A stretch of 64,000 bases of DNA, taken from contig JADLZK010008591.1 in NCBI GenBank assembly GCA_015847255.1, positions 1 through 64,000 on the forward strand, read 5' to 3'. The DNA comes from Hyparrhenia diplandra. Lineage: Eukaryota; Streptophyta; Magnoliopsida; Poales; Poaceae. Positions 12,901-24,513 of the stretch are shown one piece after another (the first letter of the stretch is position 1; each line of letters begins with the position of its first letter). The notes beneath the pieces are model-generated. The model was not told the DNA's origin. It was given only the letters and a program-made list of their open reading frames with translations, and searched no databases. Both the position numbers and the translations under genes were made by a program.

Positions 12901-14181
12901 ATTCAGTCAAACCTAAAATTGTTTGACTTAGGACACCTTTAGAAGTTGATTTATTTTGATTTTGGAACAGAGAGAGTATATATATGAAGCATGGGCAACA
13001 TGTGAAATGGAAGGACCTAATACATTTGATGTCACAAAGACAAAACTTTAGAAGAGGTGAACATCCATGTGGCAGGTTCAGTTCCATAGATAATTGCCAA
13101 AATCAGATCAAAACAAAGAGTCCTAAACCTAACTAGAAAATAAAGCATACTGGAGGGTTCAAGCAATTGACTGAAGAAAATATGTGGGTAAGTTCACATA
13201 TTATCCTGGAATTAAGCATCACAGACAGGAAATAAAACACAGTGAAACATTGGACAATTACTGAATATGGAACTGTATGATCCTCGGGCAAAGCAAAAGG
13301 AAATACTTACAGTGGCGAGCAAGGCGAACGACCACCATTCACATAGTACACAAACAAGTATGAGTCATAATGTTGTCCTCTTATGTAGTAAAACATTGGG
13401 AGCCTTCTGACTAGCTTAAATAGCATCTTCTTATAGAAGCTGATAGCAGGCTGGTTATATGAAATGACATGTAAATAAACACCTCTGCAATTTGATATGC
13501 TTGCTGCATATTTAACCACTTCTCGAACCAGTGATGATGCTGCAAGTTAGAATCATCATAAGGATCAACCACATCAATTCACAAGGCAAATCTTAAAAGT
13601 AAGACGATAATACAATGCAACTAACCTATCCCAAGGTTTCTGTAGCCATCCACCACACCCAGCGTCAATATATACACAAGTGTTAGATCTTTGCGTGAAC
13701 TGTTATACCTAAACAGGTCCTCAATCTGCATATGAAAACCATTAGCTCCATCAAGCTAGCCATTCAGATATACCAAAATCAGGACCTCCTGTATGGTAAA
13801 TACCTCGCTATCTTGTGCCGCAATCATCCTCGTGGTTACAAAACCTATTATCTCATCCCTGCGTTCATCTGATCTGCTGGTGTCCACGGCACCCCAAGAA
13901 ATAATTCCATTGCCGCTGACAACGTTCAAGAAGAACTCCCTCTCGTACCTGAACAAATTGAAGAAGAATTATAGCACCGAAATGAACGGTAAGAGTAAGT
14001 AGGCGATGTATGTATTGTATGACGGTAAAGCAAGTAACAAGCAAGAAAAAGTAGCATCCGTTTCCAGTAGCTACCTTATTGGAAAGAGAGCAAGATGAAT
14101 CTTCTCGAGAGCTTCTAGGTCAGAGGGCTGGATGGGGCGATACTCTATGGTGGGGTAGATTTCGGATCTCGGATCCAACAT
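9937..14181 (-). CDS. GNAT acetyltransferase, MCC1/NAA60 type (intact)
   Basis: Predicted N-terminal/histone acetyltransferase of the family that includes Arabidopsis MCC1 and animal NAA60, using acetyl-CoA. Five exons: 14181-14075, 13948-13804, 13725-13626, 13539-13311 and 10120-9937, giving 254 aa with all phases matching and no frame break. It starts MLDPRSEIYPTIEYRPIQP. The GNAT fold is seen in LVYILTLGVVDGYRNLGIAS (acetyl-CoA-binding strand and loop region, R/Q-x-x-G-x-A like) and VYLHVISYNQPAISFYKKM. The family hallmark GQHYDSYLFVYYVNGGRSPC follows. The last exon encodes the conserved C-tail ending SNKRTISGDNTRCHV. The last intron is about 3.2 kb and full of repeats, including a Stowaway-like MITE. 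The gene is well conserved and probably functional. Confidence 0.92.
10341..11065. repeat. Degenerate MITE-like repeat units inside the acetyltransferase intron
   Basis: Three related blocks begin near 10350, 10650 and 10825. They share motifs such as ctctctaaat, tttctatatctttg, ggctagcaagaaat/ggctagtgagaaat, ggataa, and ttggagggtatttttt followed by caccaaaatctc. This looks like tandem or nested copies of a non-autonomous DNA transposon family (gagcatctccaagag ends) common in grasses. Boundaries are approximate. Confidence 0.55.
12722..12976. mobile_element. Stowaway-like MITE in intron
   Basis: About 255 bp, flanked by TA dinucleotides at 12720-12721 and 12977-12978. The ends are imperfect inverted repeats: the left end has cctaaaataagtcaacttcta and the right end, reversed, has the matching AAAATAAATCAACTTCTA. 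TA target sites and a sequence ending in gagagag/ctacatac fit the Tc1/mariner-derived Stowaway group. It lies in the 3.2-kb intron of the acetyltransferase gene. Confidence 0.65.
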
Positions 14182-15303
14182 GAGCAGCTCCGGCAGCAGC
14201 GATGACCGACCAGGTTCTTAGCCGGAATGTCCGGGAACCTTAGCGTGAGGGAGAGGGGTCTCCCCTCTTCGAGGCGCGCAACTGCGTCCCCGCGAGTGAG
14301 GCGCGCCACGGCGAATTGCAGCCGGCTCGGTGGTGACGCCGCCGCCGCGAGGAAAGGGCGAGAGGGAAGAAGAAGTCGACAGCACGGCGCGGCGCCCGGT
14401 CAGCGTGTGGTATAGGGAGGAAGGGAGGAAGGACCAGCGGCCAGGATCGAAAGGGTGGATGGGAAGACGGGATCACGGGAGGTGGTGATGGACGAGCGGC
14501 GGCGACCTTGACGCGGACAGGAAGAAGAACCCAGGAAGGAAGGAAGGAAGGAGGTGAGGAGACTAACCGGCTGATTTGAGTGCCATTAGCCCATGCTGAA
14601 CTGTTTAGATGATCCTCGTGATAATTAATCCGAAAAAAGGTTAATGTTTTCCTATTTTTGGTCAACTATCAGCTAGCAAGGAAAATTTTCTACCATGTGC
14701 TAATCCATTAAGAATTTAAGAAGCTATCACTTGGTTCTCTACTCTTGTGATCTCTCTCATTCTAAATTCGATTTTATACCAAAGGTTTCCCTTAACTTCG
14801 TCAGATTGGATGAATATCTAATTATCCAACTTAATAGGGACTATGGATCTATGACAATTTAATTGAAATAATACATACTCAATAGTATCTTCTATTGATC
14901 TTTTTTACACTTGTACTTTTTCAAACGACAAACCCTAGTTCTTTTTTTTTTTTTTCGAATCATTTTGTTTTATTAGCGGAGGTAACTTATGCCATATGAC
15001 ACAGCATGCCTCGAGACGCTCCCTGGCTATAACGTGTCCTACGGCATGATGCTAATCGTGAACACCTAAGCCATCCACAGAAACTTCGGTGGTGTGGGAG
15101 AGCTGGCACTAGGTTAGACTCCTACACCGACCTCCTCATTGCTCGTTGACAAAAATTATGAAAAACAAACAATCTTATTGCTGGAACCACCACCACACAA
15201 GCCTCCATAGGTACGTTTTATAGCTTGCGTTAAAGGCTTGCAACATAATCATTGCCTATCTAATGACACAAAGTCTCAATCTTCATCGTCTACCTAGTGA
15301 TAC
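14182..15303. other. Intergenic spacer
   Basis: Contains the GC-rich 5' flank of the acetyltransferase gene (14180-14560) and an AT-rich stretch. A T-run at about 14942-14956 followed by cgaatcattttgttttattagcg resembles the reverse complement of an L1-type 3' end, so a short retroposon tail in minus orientation may lie at about 14942-15160; no TSD was confirmed. Confidence 0.4.
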
Positions 15304-15320
15304 AAAGTTTCAATCTCTGC

Positions 15321-18300
15321 ATCTACTACAACTATCTCAGTGCTTACAAATGGTGAGCCCACTCCTTTCTTTCATCCTGGAAGAGGTATTAGACAAGGTT
15401 GTCCTCTATCTCCTTATTTTTTTTTTATTGTTGCTATTAATAAACTCTCTATTAGTATGCAAGCTCAAGCGGACCAAAAATAACATCAAAGGGGTAACCC
15501 TTGGCACTGGTTGTCCTCGCATCCACTCTCTTCTTATTAGAAGATCTCATTATCTCGTGGTCAGGCTTCAAAGAGGAGGCGGGTAAAATACATGACTCGT
15601 TAATAAACTTTTTTGCGTAACATCGGGTCAAATTCCTAACCTTTCGAAATCCTCTATCACCTTTAGCAAGAATGTAGAAGATACTTTGAAGAATGATGTC
15701 AAATCCATCTTCTCTGTTTCTGATCTTAAACCTAACTCCATCTAACTTGGTCATCCTCTTATCTTCAGTCATAAAGACAGAACAAAGCCTATGAGTTTAT
15801 TCTTGTAAATTCAGAGGTAAGCTCAACTCATTAAAGGCCAATAAGTTAAATCATGTTGGTCGTCTGTGTTACATAAATTCGGTCCTCAACTCTATTCCTA
15901 TTTACTTATATGTCCACTATACTCTTCTCTAAGAAATTTATTTCCAAAATAACTCATATTATCAGTAATTTCTAGTGGACAGGAGTCAAAGAAGACAACT
16001 CCTCCTCTCATTTCAGATCCTGGCAGGACATTTGTAGACCAAAGAAGGAGTGAGGGTTGGGCATTAGGAATCTTCTAACTATTAACAGAAGTCTTATCCT
16101 CCATGCTTGTTGGAATGTGGCAAAGGTAAAAACACTTTTCTTTCCTCTATTCTAAAGGCGAAATATCATAATTCCTCTAGCTTCTGGATAGCTACAAATG
16201 GTAAAGCCAATTCTGCATTTTGGGCTTCTATCATGAAGGTAAGAGAAACTCTTATTAAAAATTGTGTTGTTAACATAAGAAATGGAAACTCCGGCATTTG
16301 GTCTACTCCTGGTGCTCTTATTGGAAAGAAATTCACATCCACATCAAATTTCCTATTACTATCAATAAGCTTCCTGATTCTATTTCTGATCTATATATGG
16401 TACGATAACACTCGTTCCTGGAACTTTTATTTTATTAATGCAGTTTTTGACAATGTGGTGCCTATTGTTGTCTCTAATTTCTTCTGATCCAATCAATAAG
16501 GTAATGACACAATTATTTGGAAACCTTCTTCTAAGGACATTTGTTCCACAAAAGAAGCTTACAAATTCTTCAACATATCTGTATCTTTTCAGCTTCCACT
16601 GACTGGCCCTAGATCTATAACAGACAGTTGTAGATACATTCTTATGAGGGTATGGAAAAGTAAAACCATTCCTCCAATTTTTAAAACTTTCATTTGGCGC
16701 TTGATTAGAAGAGTTATTGCCATAGGTGAGAGAGCAGGTAAGTTGACCTCCAAAATGGATCCTTATTGTGCTAGATGTAAGCAAGAAGAAAATGACTATC
16801 ATATCTTCTTCAAATGTGACTATGCTAGAGCAGTTTGGTACTCTTTCAAACCTTCTCTCAAAACCTCTGCTCCACCTGATGAACAAGATGGTATTCAGTT
16901 TATTATTGCGCATCTTATTACCAAATCTACTCCAGAGGATCTTTTCAATTCCTTTTCAATAACTCTCGGCACATTTGGTTAGCCAGAAATGATCTTAAAT
17001 TCAACAAAAGGCAGTGCACGGTTTCACACGTTCACTTTGCAACAAAGGCCCTGTTACAAACTTTCAATGCAGGTTCTCAAGCCAAAGCCATGTCATCTCT
17101 ACTGAGGAGCATGAAGCAGACATCAGTACAGACAAAGTTCCGACTCATGAACAAATTGACAATATTTGCAGATTCCCGGTAACAAATATGTTACCAAAGA
17201 ACTCTTGCAATGCTTCACCGATGCCGCCATTTCCCGGACGAGGACTCATTCTCCACGAGAAATGTAGGACTGTGCATTGTCATCCTTGACAATCTCTGTT
17301 CCCTCAAAATTGAGATCAAGGCTCAAGCACACAATTTCTCCTCTGTCCTCCAAGCGGAAGCGACAGCTCTCCACTTAGCTGCTCAAATTTGCAGACTTCT
17401 ACACTATGATCAGACTTCTACACTATGATCAAGTTTGCTTCTACACAGACAATCTTCTTCTAGCCAACTTCTGCTCCTCGAATGGGGATGATCCGGACTA
17501 GAGATTCCGCCTCTTCAGGCCAGATCTCCTCTCTTTATGCAATGAGTTGAATGCCACTACCCATAAAATTGTTAGGAATAGAAACTTTGCATGCTTGCAG
17601 GAGATCCAACGACCGATGCACCCGACCGACGGTTGATGAAGTTCACCGGCAAGAGATACACCAGCCGAGACGCCTACCAAGCACTCACAACCGATAACGG
17701 CGCTGTGGACCCTCACGCCCACACATCTGGACGTCCAGGGCGCCTAACAAGGTCAAGATATTTGCATGGCTCTATTTCAAAGACAGGCTCAGACGCGTGT
17801 CAACCTCCATGCCAAGCACATCCTCGACGGTCCCCCTCTGCGAGCGATGCTCAGCAGCAAATGAAGATCGCCACCATGTGTTCTTCTCTCCCAAAGCGCC
17901 CGCGGAAGTTTGGCGGCGCATTGGCATGCGGCATGTATCGAAGTCCGGATGATGCCGCGATCTGGGATGCGGCCATTCCTCAAGGGCTGGACAAAAACTT
18001 TGGCCATTGATTCTACAAGCGATCCTATGGAGGCTATGGGACGACGCAATGGAGAAATCTTTAGGGGCCAGAATCCGACTGCTCGCTCTATTATCACCGC
18101 AGTTTGCGGCGATCTTGTAACTCGGCGCGGCCGGCCGCGATCCGGCGCCAAGTAACCTAAACGCCCGGGCGCTTGTATCTCCAATCCTGTAACTCTGTAC
18201 TTTGAGTGCCGCCGTTCGCGCGGAACTCACCGATTTTTTGAATACAAAGGTGGGAAGCTCTCCCCCCCGTTTTGCTTTCAAAAAAACTTAGCTAGAGAGG

Positions 18301-18482
18301 CTGTTAATCAACTTACCTCTTCTAGTTATCTGTCATGATAACCCTCACAAAAAAATGTTGTCCTATTATTCACTAAGGGATGCTGTGTTTGAAAACAATT
18401 GTACTATCTTGGCGGCAGATTGTTGCGCTACTTAATAAAACTATTTGGGGCTTCTGCCCTTGTTTCTTGTCAAAGAAAAAAA
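15321..18482 (+). mobile_element. L1-type LINE, 5'-truncated, with 17-bp TSD
   Basis: A non-LTR retrotransposon flanked by a perfect 17-bp duplication, AAAGTTTCAATCTCTGC, at 15304-15320 and 18483-18499, and ending in an A-rich tail. The truncated 5' end falls in the reverse transcriptase palm (FHPGRGIRQGCPLSPYFF at about 15360). The catalytic ADD block follows in a broken frame near 15540. Further on are a zinc-finger-like RVT region (DPYCARCKQEENDYHIFFKC at about 16760) and an RNase H-like part (CFTDAA near 17205, AEATALHLAAQIC near 17360) as in plant L1 elements. Many stops and frameshifts make it non-coding today. A second LINE tail is inserted at 17588. Plant L1 insertions are usually 5'-truncated, as here. 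Confidence 0.88.
17588..18283 (+). mobile_element. Second LINE 3' fragment nested in the first LINE
   Basis: About 0.7 kb with a different, GC-richer composition than the host LINE. Its translation shows a zf-RVT-type segment (FAWLYFKDRLRRVS, then CERCSAANEDRHHVFF near 17850) and ends in an A-run. It is bounded by AAACTT at 17582-17587 and again at 18284-18289. Reading across the insertion, the host LINE continues in frame from KIVRNRN to LAREAVNQL, which confirms the insertion point. It is a younger, heavily 5'-truncated insertion from a distinct LINE subfamily. Confidence 0.82.
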
Positions 18483-18499
18483 AAAGTTTCAATCTCTGC

Positions 18500-18896
18500 T
18501 CATGCATCCGCACCCAATACTATTTATTTTCAACTCGAAGCTTACACATCCTCATCTTATCCCATCTGATGCAAATATTAGATCCTCTTCGATACAAATT
18601 TGATTATTTTCTATAAATCTAACCTAACAAGCAAATGTGCTCTCGATACCACGCACGGTCATTTATGTAAAAAGCTAAAAAGTCTTATTATAATTTAGAA
18701 TTAGAGGGCGTACTATATTAGTATTATATATTATTAATTTATTATATTAGGGTGTTTTTAATAGACCGTCAGAAATTAGGACTACTACACCAAGAAATTA
18801 TTGCCCGTCAAAGAAAAGGCGGCGAACTCTTCTCTCCATCTCTCCCTACCTCCAGAGAGGGGCCAGGCGGCGAGGGGCCATTCGCTGGATACTCTG
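18500..18896. other. Short intergenic spacer and 5' flank of the RBR gene
   Basis: AT-rich sequence between the LINE and the ubiquitin-ligase start codon. No gene seen. It should contain the RBR gene promoter and 5' UTR, but no clear TATA box close to the start can be singled out. Confidence 0.35.
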
Positions 18897-21800
18897 ATGT
18901 CGAGCGGAGCCTCGTCATCGTCCTCGCCCTCGCCGTCGCCGGCAGAGGCTGGGGACGGATACTGGGAGGCGCGGGAGGAGGCGGCGGCACGGCTGGAGGC
19001 GATGGCCGCGAGGGGGCTCATGGGAAGTACGAGCTCTCGGCGGAGCAGTTGGAGACCAACAACCAGCTCCAAGAGGACGAGGTAATCTATCCCCGCCCCA
19101 CATGGTTTTGAGTTTACTAGACACTAGGCGCCCTTTGCCTTCATTATTCAGGCAAACTTGTAACAAACTATTTGACTAAAGTTATAGCAATGATTTCTCG
19201 CTCCACAAAACCGTGAAACTAAATAAAATTTTCTTTTTGCGCGAAGAAAGTAAGATTCTTGCACAATCTAGAACAAATTAAAACCAAAGAACACAAACTT
19301 CATTAGACATCTTTGAAGACTTTTACAGTTTTACATCAAGTAACACATTGATTAAAGCTGGCATATAGTTACAGATGGGATTGTAAGAAACGTTCTCACA
19401 CAAGCGAGGTAACTCAGAGTCAGTTCATCGTTTACTCCTGAAGATAAGCCTAGCATGAGTAGAATTTGCTTGAGATTCAGAAGGTCCAATCCATTAACCT
19501 TCTAATGCAGGCTCCTGTTAAAATTAGTCAGATGGAGCCCCTTGTTTTCTTGCAACCAGCTAGTTGTTTCCACTCATACAAGTTGTAGTGCCACCTATCT
19601 GATTTTGGAACCCTCCACTGGAAGATCTTCACCAAGTAACCTCCTTTATATTCGGGATGCAGAAGAAATTTCCTGCAACATGCTGCATGTATCTTTTTTG
19701 TGTGTTCCCTCATGATTTCTTTTGGGATATGCTCTGCTAGTTTCCACACGCATTATAGACTTCCTGGCTAATGCTGTAGCAACCCTGAACTTTTGTCTGC
19801 TAGAAGGATCGTATAGCGCTCTTTCAGAGATATAGATGATCAAGCTCAATGTTCATCAGTCTCAGTACAGATTTCAGGGTTAAGATCTTTGGCACATTCC
19901 TCGCTTGAAACTTTATGTGTGAAAACATCCCATTCGTATTCAGTTTGAGCTTTCTCGGCTAATTCACACAGATTGTTCCGTGGTGCAATAAATATTTTCG
20001 ACACCACTATCTCTGCCTCTCCCTTCACTGTGTTTTGTAAATGATACTAATGTAGTCACCAATCAATTTGTTGAGAGCTTTTATTACTCGCCATGTTTGC
20101 ATACAGGGGAAACACCTTGCAACCTCACAGCGTGGGGAGTGTCAGGGTGGGTGGGGAAACGACGAAGAAAAATTTAGTTGGGCAGTTGTTGGCCCAACAG
20201 GAATGGGTAGAGGGGGCCAACAAATTTAGGTAGTCACACAGGTAGTCTGTTGGAGTAGTGTTTTTGACCCACACTACTTAAATATAGGATAGGTAGTGTG
20301 TTTAGGTAGTCTGTTGGAGACGCTCTTAGGAAACTGAGTTCATAGTATAGACATAAATAGAAGATTTCTTTAAAATGCATAAATAACCAGAAGATGGATC
20401 TTGTAGGTTTTTGAGGAACGGCAGTGCCATGACCCACTCCCTTATGAGTGAGGCAACGGAGATCAGGAATGCTGACAGGGCAAGGTGCGGGGGTAGTGGC
20501 AGTGGGTAGGGAAGAAGAGAGAGAAAGGGGTTATCAACAAAATGGCCTGTGAAGAACGCCGAGATATCGAATTTTCTCTTCACATCAAAATAAAATTTAG
20601 ATCATGGACATAATAAGCATAAAATATCTGAACTGTGTGCTGTACATTCTCTAATGGATGGGCTGCGGGTTGTTTTTCTACAAAACACCTGAGGTCACGA
20701 GTGGGCATGCGGAGGAGCCACCGAGCCACAGATGCCCAGATGTTCTCGTGGGAGAAAACTCGAGGTGGATTTAATAACCTTGATGTGTGTCACAGCACAC
20801 GCCGGAAATCAGTGGATGTCCTGTGGGATCCTGATTAGGGTGAAAAGATCTGCAGTTGCAGAGATTAACTTGTGATGATGCGTTATACAGTGATTGTTGT
20901 ACATAGGTGGTCTGAAACTAAAATTCATATATGCCTGAGTCTGCAGTGAAGCTGCTCTTATGTAACGTTGGGATATTGACATTTGGTGCTGTTAAACTGT
21001 AGATTGATGAACTGTCGCGTTTAGTTTGAACTGGAGATTTAGGATGGCGAATTTGTGTGTCTATCACCTGAGAAAGATAAGAGTTAAGTCATGACTGGAG
21101 AGTTAGTTTGGCCAATTTTAAGCTATTGTTTTGATATGACATATTTGAGCTGCTGTTGTCGCTAATACATCATAGTTTATTATGTTATTATGTTCAGGTG
21201 CTGGCACTGCAAGCCATTTATGGGGATGACATGGTGATCTTGGAGGATAAGGCAGGTCTTCGTTCTTTTCAGGTTTGTTTCAGAGCTTTGTCCTCCTTAA
21301 TCCGAACTCTCTCATCCTTCAAAAGTGTAATGTTTATGTCTACCTCCTCAGGTTTTTGTTTGGTATCCCGTTCCTGATGGTACTAAGGTGTTCTTGAATC
21401 TTCATCCAAATGGAACTATGGTTGGAACTGATAATGATGGGAGCCAAGATGGTGGTGAACTCTTTTATGCTTGCAGCTTAAAGCATTTGCCACCTGTGGT
21501 GTTAACATGTTTGCTGCCATGTTCATATCCCAGTACAAGTGCTCCTTATTTTACTATCTCAACCAAGTGGTTGGATGAACCCAAAGTTTCACACCTCTGT
21601 ACCATGTTTGATGAGATTTGGACTGAGCTGCCAGGACAAGAAGTGGTGTATAGATGGCTGGACTGGCTGAATAGCTCCTCATGGGCTTGCATTTCTTTGA
21701 ATGACAACATAATACTAGCCCCAGATAAAACTTCAGATGTTGGAGATGAACGTGCTATTGCAAGAAGGCTTCTAGTTGATTCTACTATTCCTCTGATGCA

Positions 21801-23804
21801 AAGTTACAATGAGAGGAGGTCTCATGAAATATTTCTGAAAAGCTTTCATGAGTGTGGAATTTGTCTTAGTGAAAATACTGGTAATTTTCTTATATGTTAT
21901 CTGATTAGGATGCTGTGTTTGATTTTGCTGACTTATTTACTTTTTTCTTCAAGTTGCTATCGCTGCCTTTTGGTCTATTCTGTTGTAAGAGGCAATAAGC
22001 TCAACAACGCAAGAAATATAGTTACTTCAATCCCTAGTATTTTTTAGAAATAAAATTAGGAAATCAAATGAGAAAAAATAATAATTTTATCCTAAAGCAG
22101 CAGTTTCAGGATCTGTAGTACAACTACTCAGATTGGTTCTGTAGTGACTTTTATTCTCTACATTCTGGTATATTTTCTACAAAGTAGGAGACATGCTCAA
22201 TATAGTGCCTTTTCACATTTCCGTAATTTTGATATTTGAATCCTTCGAAAGTAGTTTTTGACTCTTTGCCCCTCTTCATTTTTTAACCCTGCCAGGCAGA
22301 AATTTCATCAAGCTCCCATGCCACCATTTCTTTTTGCTTGACGTGTATGAAGTCTCACTGCAGAATTCACGTAACAGAAGGGAATTTAACCCAGCTGACA
22401 TGCCCTGATACAACTTGCCGCAGCCCACTCCCACCATCAGTTTTGAAAAGCCTTCTGGGAGATGATTGCTATAAGTTTATGGGAATCATTTGCATTACAG
22501 AAACTCTTAGATACAATGTCTGATCTGGTATATTGTCCGAGGTGTGATGCTGCCTGCTTGGAGGTTGACAATGATGCTCAATGTCCAGAGTGTTTTTTCA
22601 CCTTCTGCTCAAGTTGCAAAGAACGCCGGCATGTGGGGGAGGATTGTGTTACTCCAGAAGAAAAGATTAAGATTTTGAGGGTAAAATGCATAATCTCTTT
22701 TTATGATTGAACCTTTTCTTTATGAAATTAATGATGTGTACAGTAAGCATTCTCCATTTTAACAGGAAAAACACCAGAAATATTTCCTCCCAGAAAAACA
22801 ATTGTTGAGAGAACAGAGGGAAATAGATGAATTAGTAAATGTCTGTGAGCGCTTCGCGATTCTAAGCAATGTCCCAGATGTAAAATGGCTATCTCGAAAA
22901 CTGAAGGCTGCAACAAGATGACCTGTAGGAACTGTGGGAAATTCTTCTGTTATCGTTGTAACCAGGCAATTCATGGATATGAACATTTTTGGTAATCTTG
23001 ATTCATGTGCAAAAATTTTGTGTTCAATTTTGTTTGCACTGATCGAGAAGCTAAAAAAGGTATTTGCTATTGAAGGGGTGGAAATTGTGTGCTGTTTGAA
23101 GATCAAAATCAAATGGGAAGAAGATATGGACTGTTTGAGGAATTTAATGATGATGAAGATTCTGATGATGAAGATCTAGAGGAGCCAGAGCCTGAGCCTG
23201 AAATTGTATGGGGCCATCCTTGTCCAATGTGCGGCCGGCGGAATGAAAAGGTTAGCAGCAATATCTTCTCTCCTTGCATCTAGAGCATGATACTTCCATA
23301 ATATATGCTTAGAGTCTCCAAACACTAGAAGTATTTATGCATGAGTTACTCCTGCGCTAGTAAACCAATCGTATGTATAAAGTTAAGTGTAATTTTCCTA
23401 TCACATCCATTGATGTTTTCATTATTACTGTATCTATTTTTCAATCTAGTCTATATATTTGCCATATGATCACCATAGGCATACATGCACAGCTGGTTCT
23501 TGGAAGTGACTTTTCCTTGTAAAAGGGTTGAATGAACAATTCTGATGCATATACTTGCTCTGATCACTTATTAAGCGTGTAAACTTATAAGTGCACTGTA
23601 AAGGCATATATTCCTCACAAAATGAAGCAGCATACAATCTACTAACAATCTCAATGCAATGTTGCACTATTGACAGTTTGGCACAAACAATCATATATTG
23701 TGCATGGGTTGCCGAGGCCACTATTGCGGGTTATGCCGAAGAGGGTCACGAAGAGCTCAGAACACTATGGACCAAGAGGTTGCCAACAACACACGGATCC
23801 CTAG
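18897..23804 (+). CDS. RWD-RING-IBR-RING E3 ubiquitin ligase, RNF14-like (five single-base frame breaks)
   Basis: Predicted RBR-class ubiquitin ligase, which forms a thioester with ubiquitin on RING2 before transfer. Seven exons with GT-AG introns: 18897-19081, 21198-21272, 21352-21880, 22296-22680, 22766-22991, 23076-23250 and 23677-23804. Order: Ser-rich start, RWD domain (LALQAIYGDDMVILED), RING1 (ECGICLSENTG, then LPCHHFF and LTCMKSHC), IBR (CPRCDAACLEV, CPECFFTFCSSCKERRHVGE), RING2 (CPRCKMAISKTEGCNKMTC, CGKFFCYRC), an acidic linker, and a C-terminal Cys pair block (HPCPMCGRRNEK, HILCMGCRGHYCGLCRR) ending GCQQHTDP. Five corrections are needed: -1 at about 19022, +1 near 22337 (T run), +1 near 22479, -1 near 22850 and -1 near 23755. 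The corrected length is 567 aa. All zinc ligands seem present, so sequence error is more likely than decay. Confidence 0.88.
19528..20028 (-). pseudogene. Unrecognised antisense coding-like fragment in RBR intron 1
   Basis: On the minus strand, three adjacent open stretches in different frames have protein-like composition: 20028-19846 (VSKIFIAPRNNLCELAEKAQ, later SSEECAKDLNPEI), 19849-19646 and 19749-19528 (KIFQWRVPKSDRWHYNLYEW). Together they look like one decayed gene of at least 150 aa, or a captured exon, sitting in the 2.1-kb first intron of the ubiquitin ligase. I do not recognise the family. The alternative is chance open frames. Confidence 0.35.
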
Positions 23805-24513
23805 TGATTCCAAATCTTCTTGTACAGTACAGAATCTCCTTGATACATAACATTTTGCTACTTCCAGTGTTAGCATCGAGTTGTTGATCTGTTTCACCAA
23901 AATGAGAGGTTTCTCGTTGTAGGACCAATGTGAATTTGCAAATGGAAGGGTTCATTGCATTTAGCTAGGATCGTTGATGTCAAGTAGATGGTTTGGCATT
24001 TTATTGAAAATGACCGTGCAGACTGAGGATTCAGTTCGCTTATGATGATGTAGCCATAAGCGACTACTCCGTATTTGAGTCTGAACCCAGAAAGTATGTG
24101 GGTTTTCTTGCACTCTGTATTTATTTGATATATTTCGAGCACCGATAGCCTGCAGCAGGTTTTGAACTAGAACGGACAGCCATTTTATCTTGGACTCGGG
24201 AACTTGAATATTGTAATACTCACGTCCAATCTATGCTGAAGTACTTCCTCTAAGTATCTGCGTGCTGTGTTGGAACTGGAAGAGGGCCTCGCAAAGTCAC
24301 ATTTTGTACGGCACGGCCCTCGGGTGATTGCCAGCAGCGAAGCTGAAAGTGGGTACGCTCTCGTCGGCTATTTGCCCGGGCGTAGGTGGCAATAGGAAAC
24401 GGCAAACATTGAACATGCATTGTTCATCCAAGAAATATCAGCTCTTCACCCACTCCTTATTGTAACATTTACAGTTTCCACGTAGCAGATTTATTTAAAC
24501 ATAAAAATGATGA

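Noticed and set aside
17772..18281. Minus-strand 169-codon frame
   Set aside because: It is antisense to the nested LINE fragment, which has a zf-RVT-like reading on the + strand.
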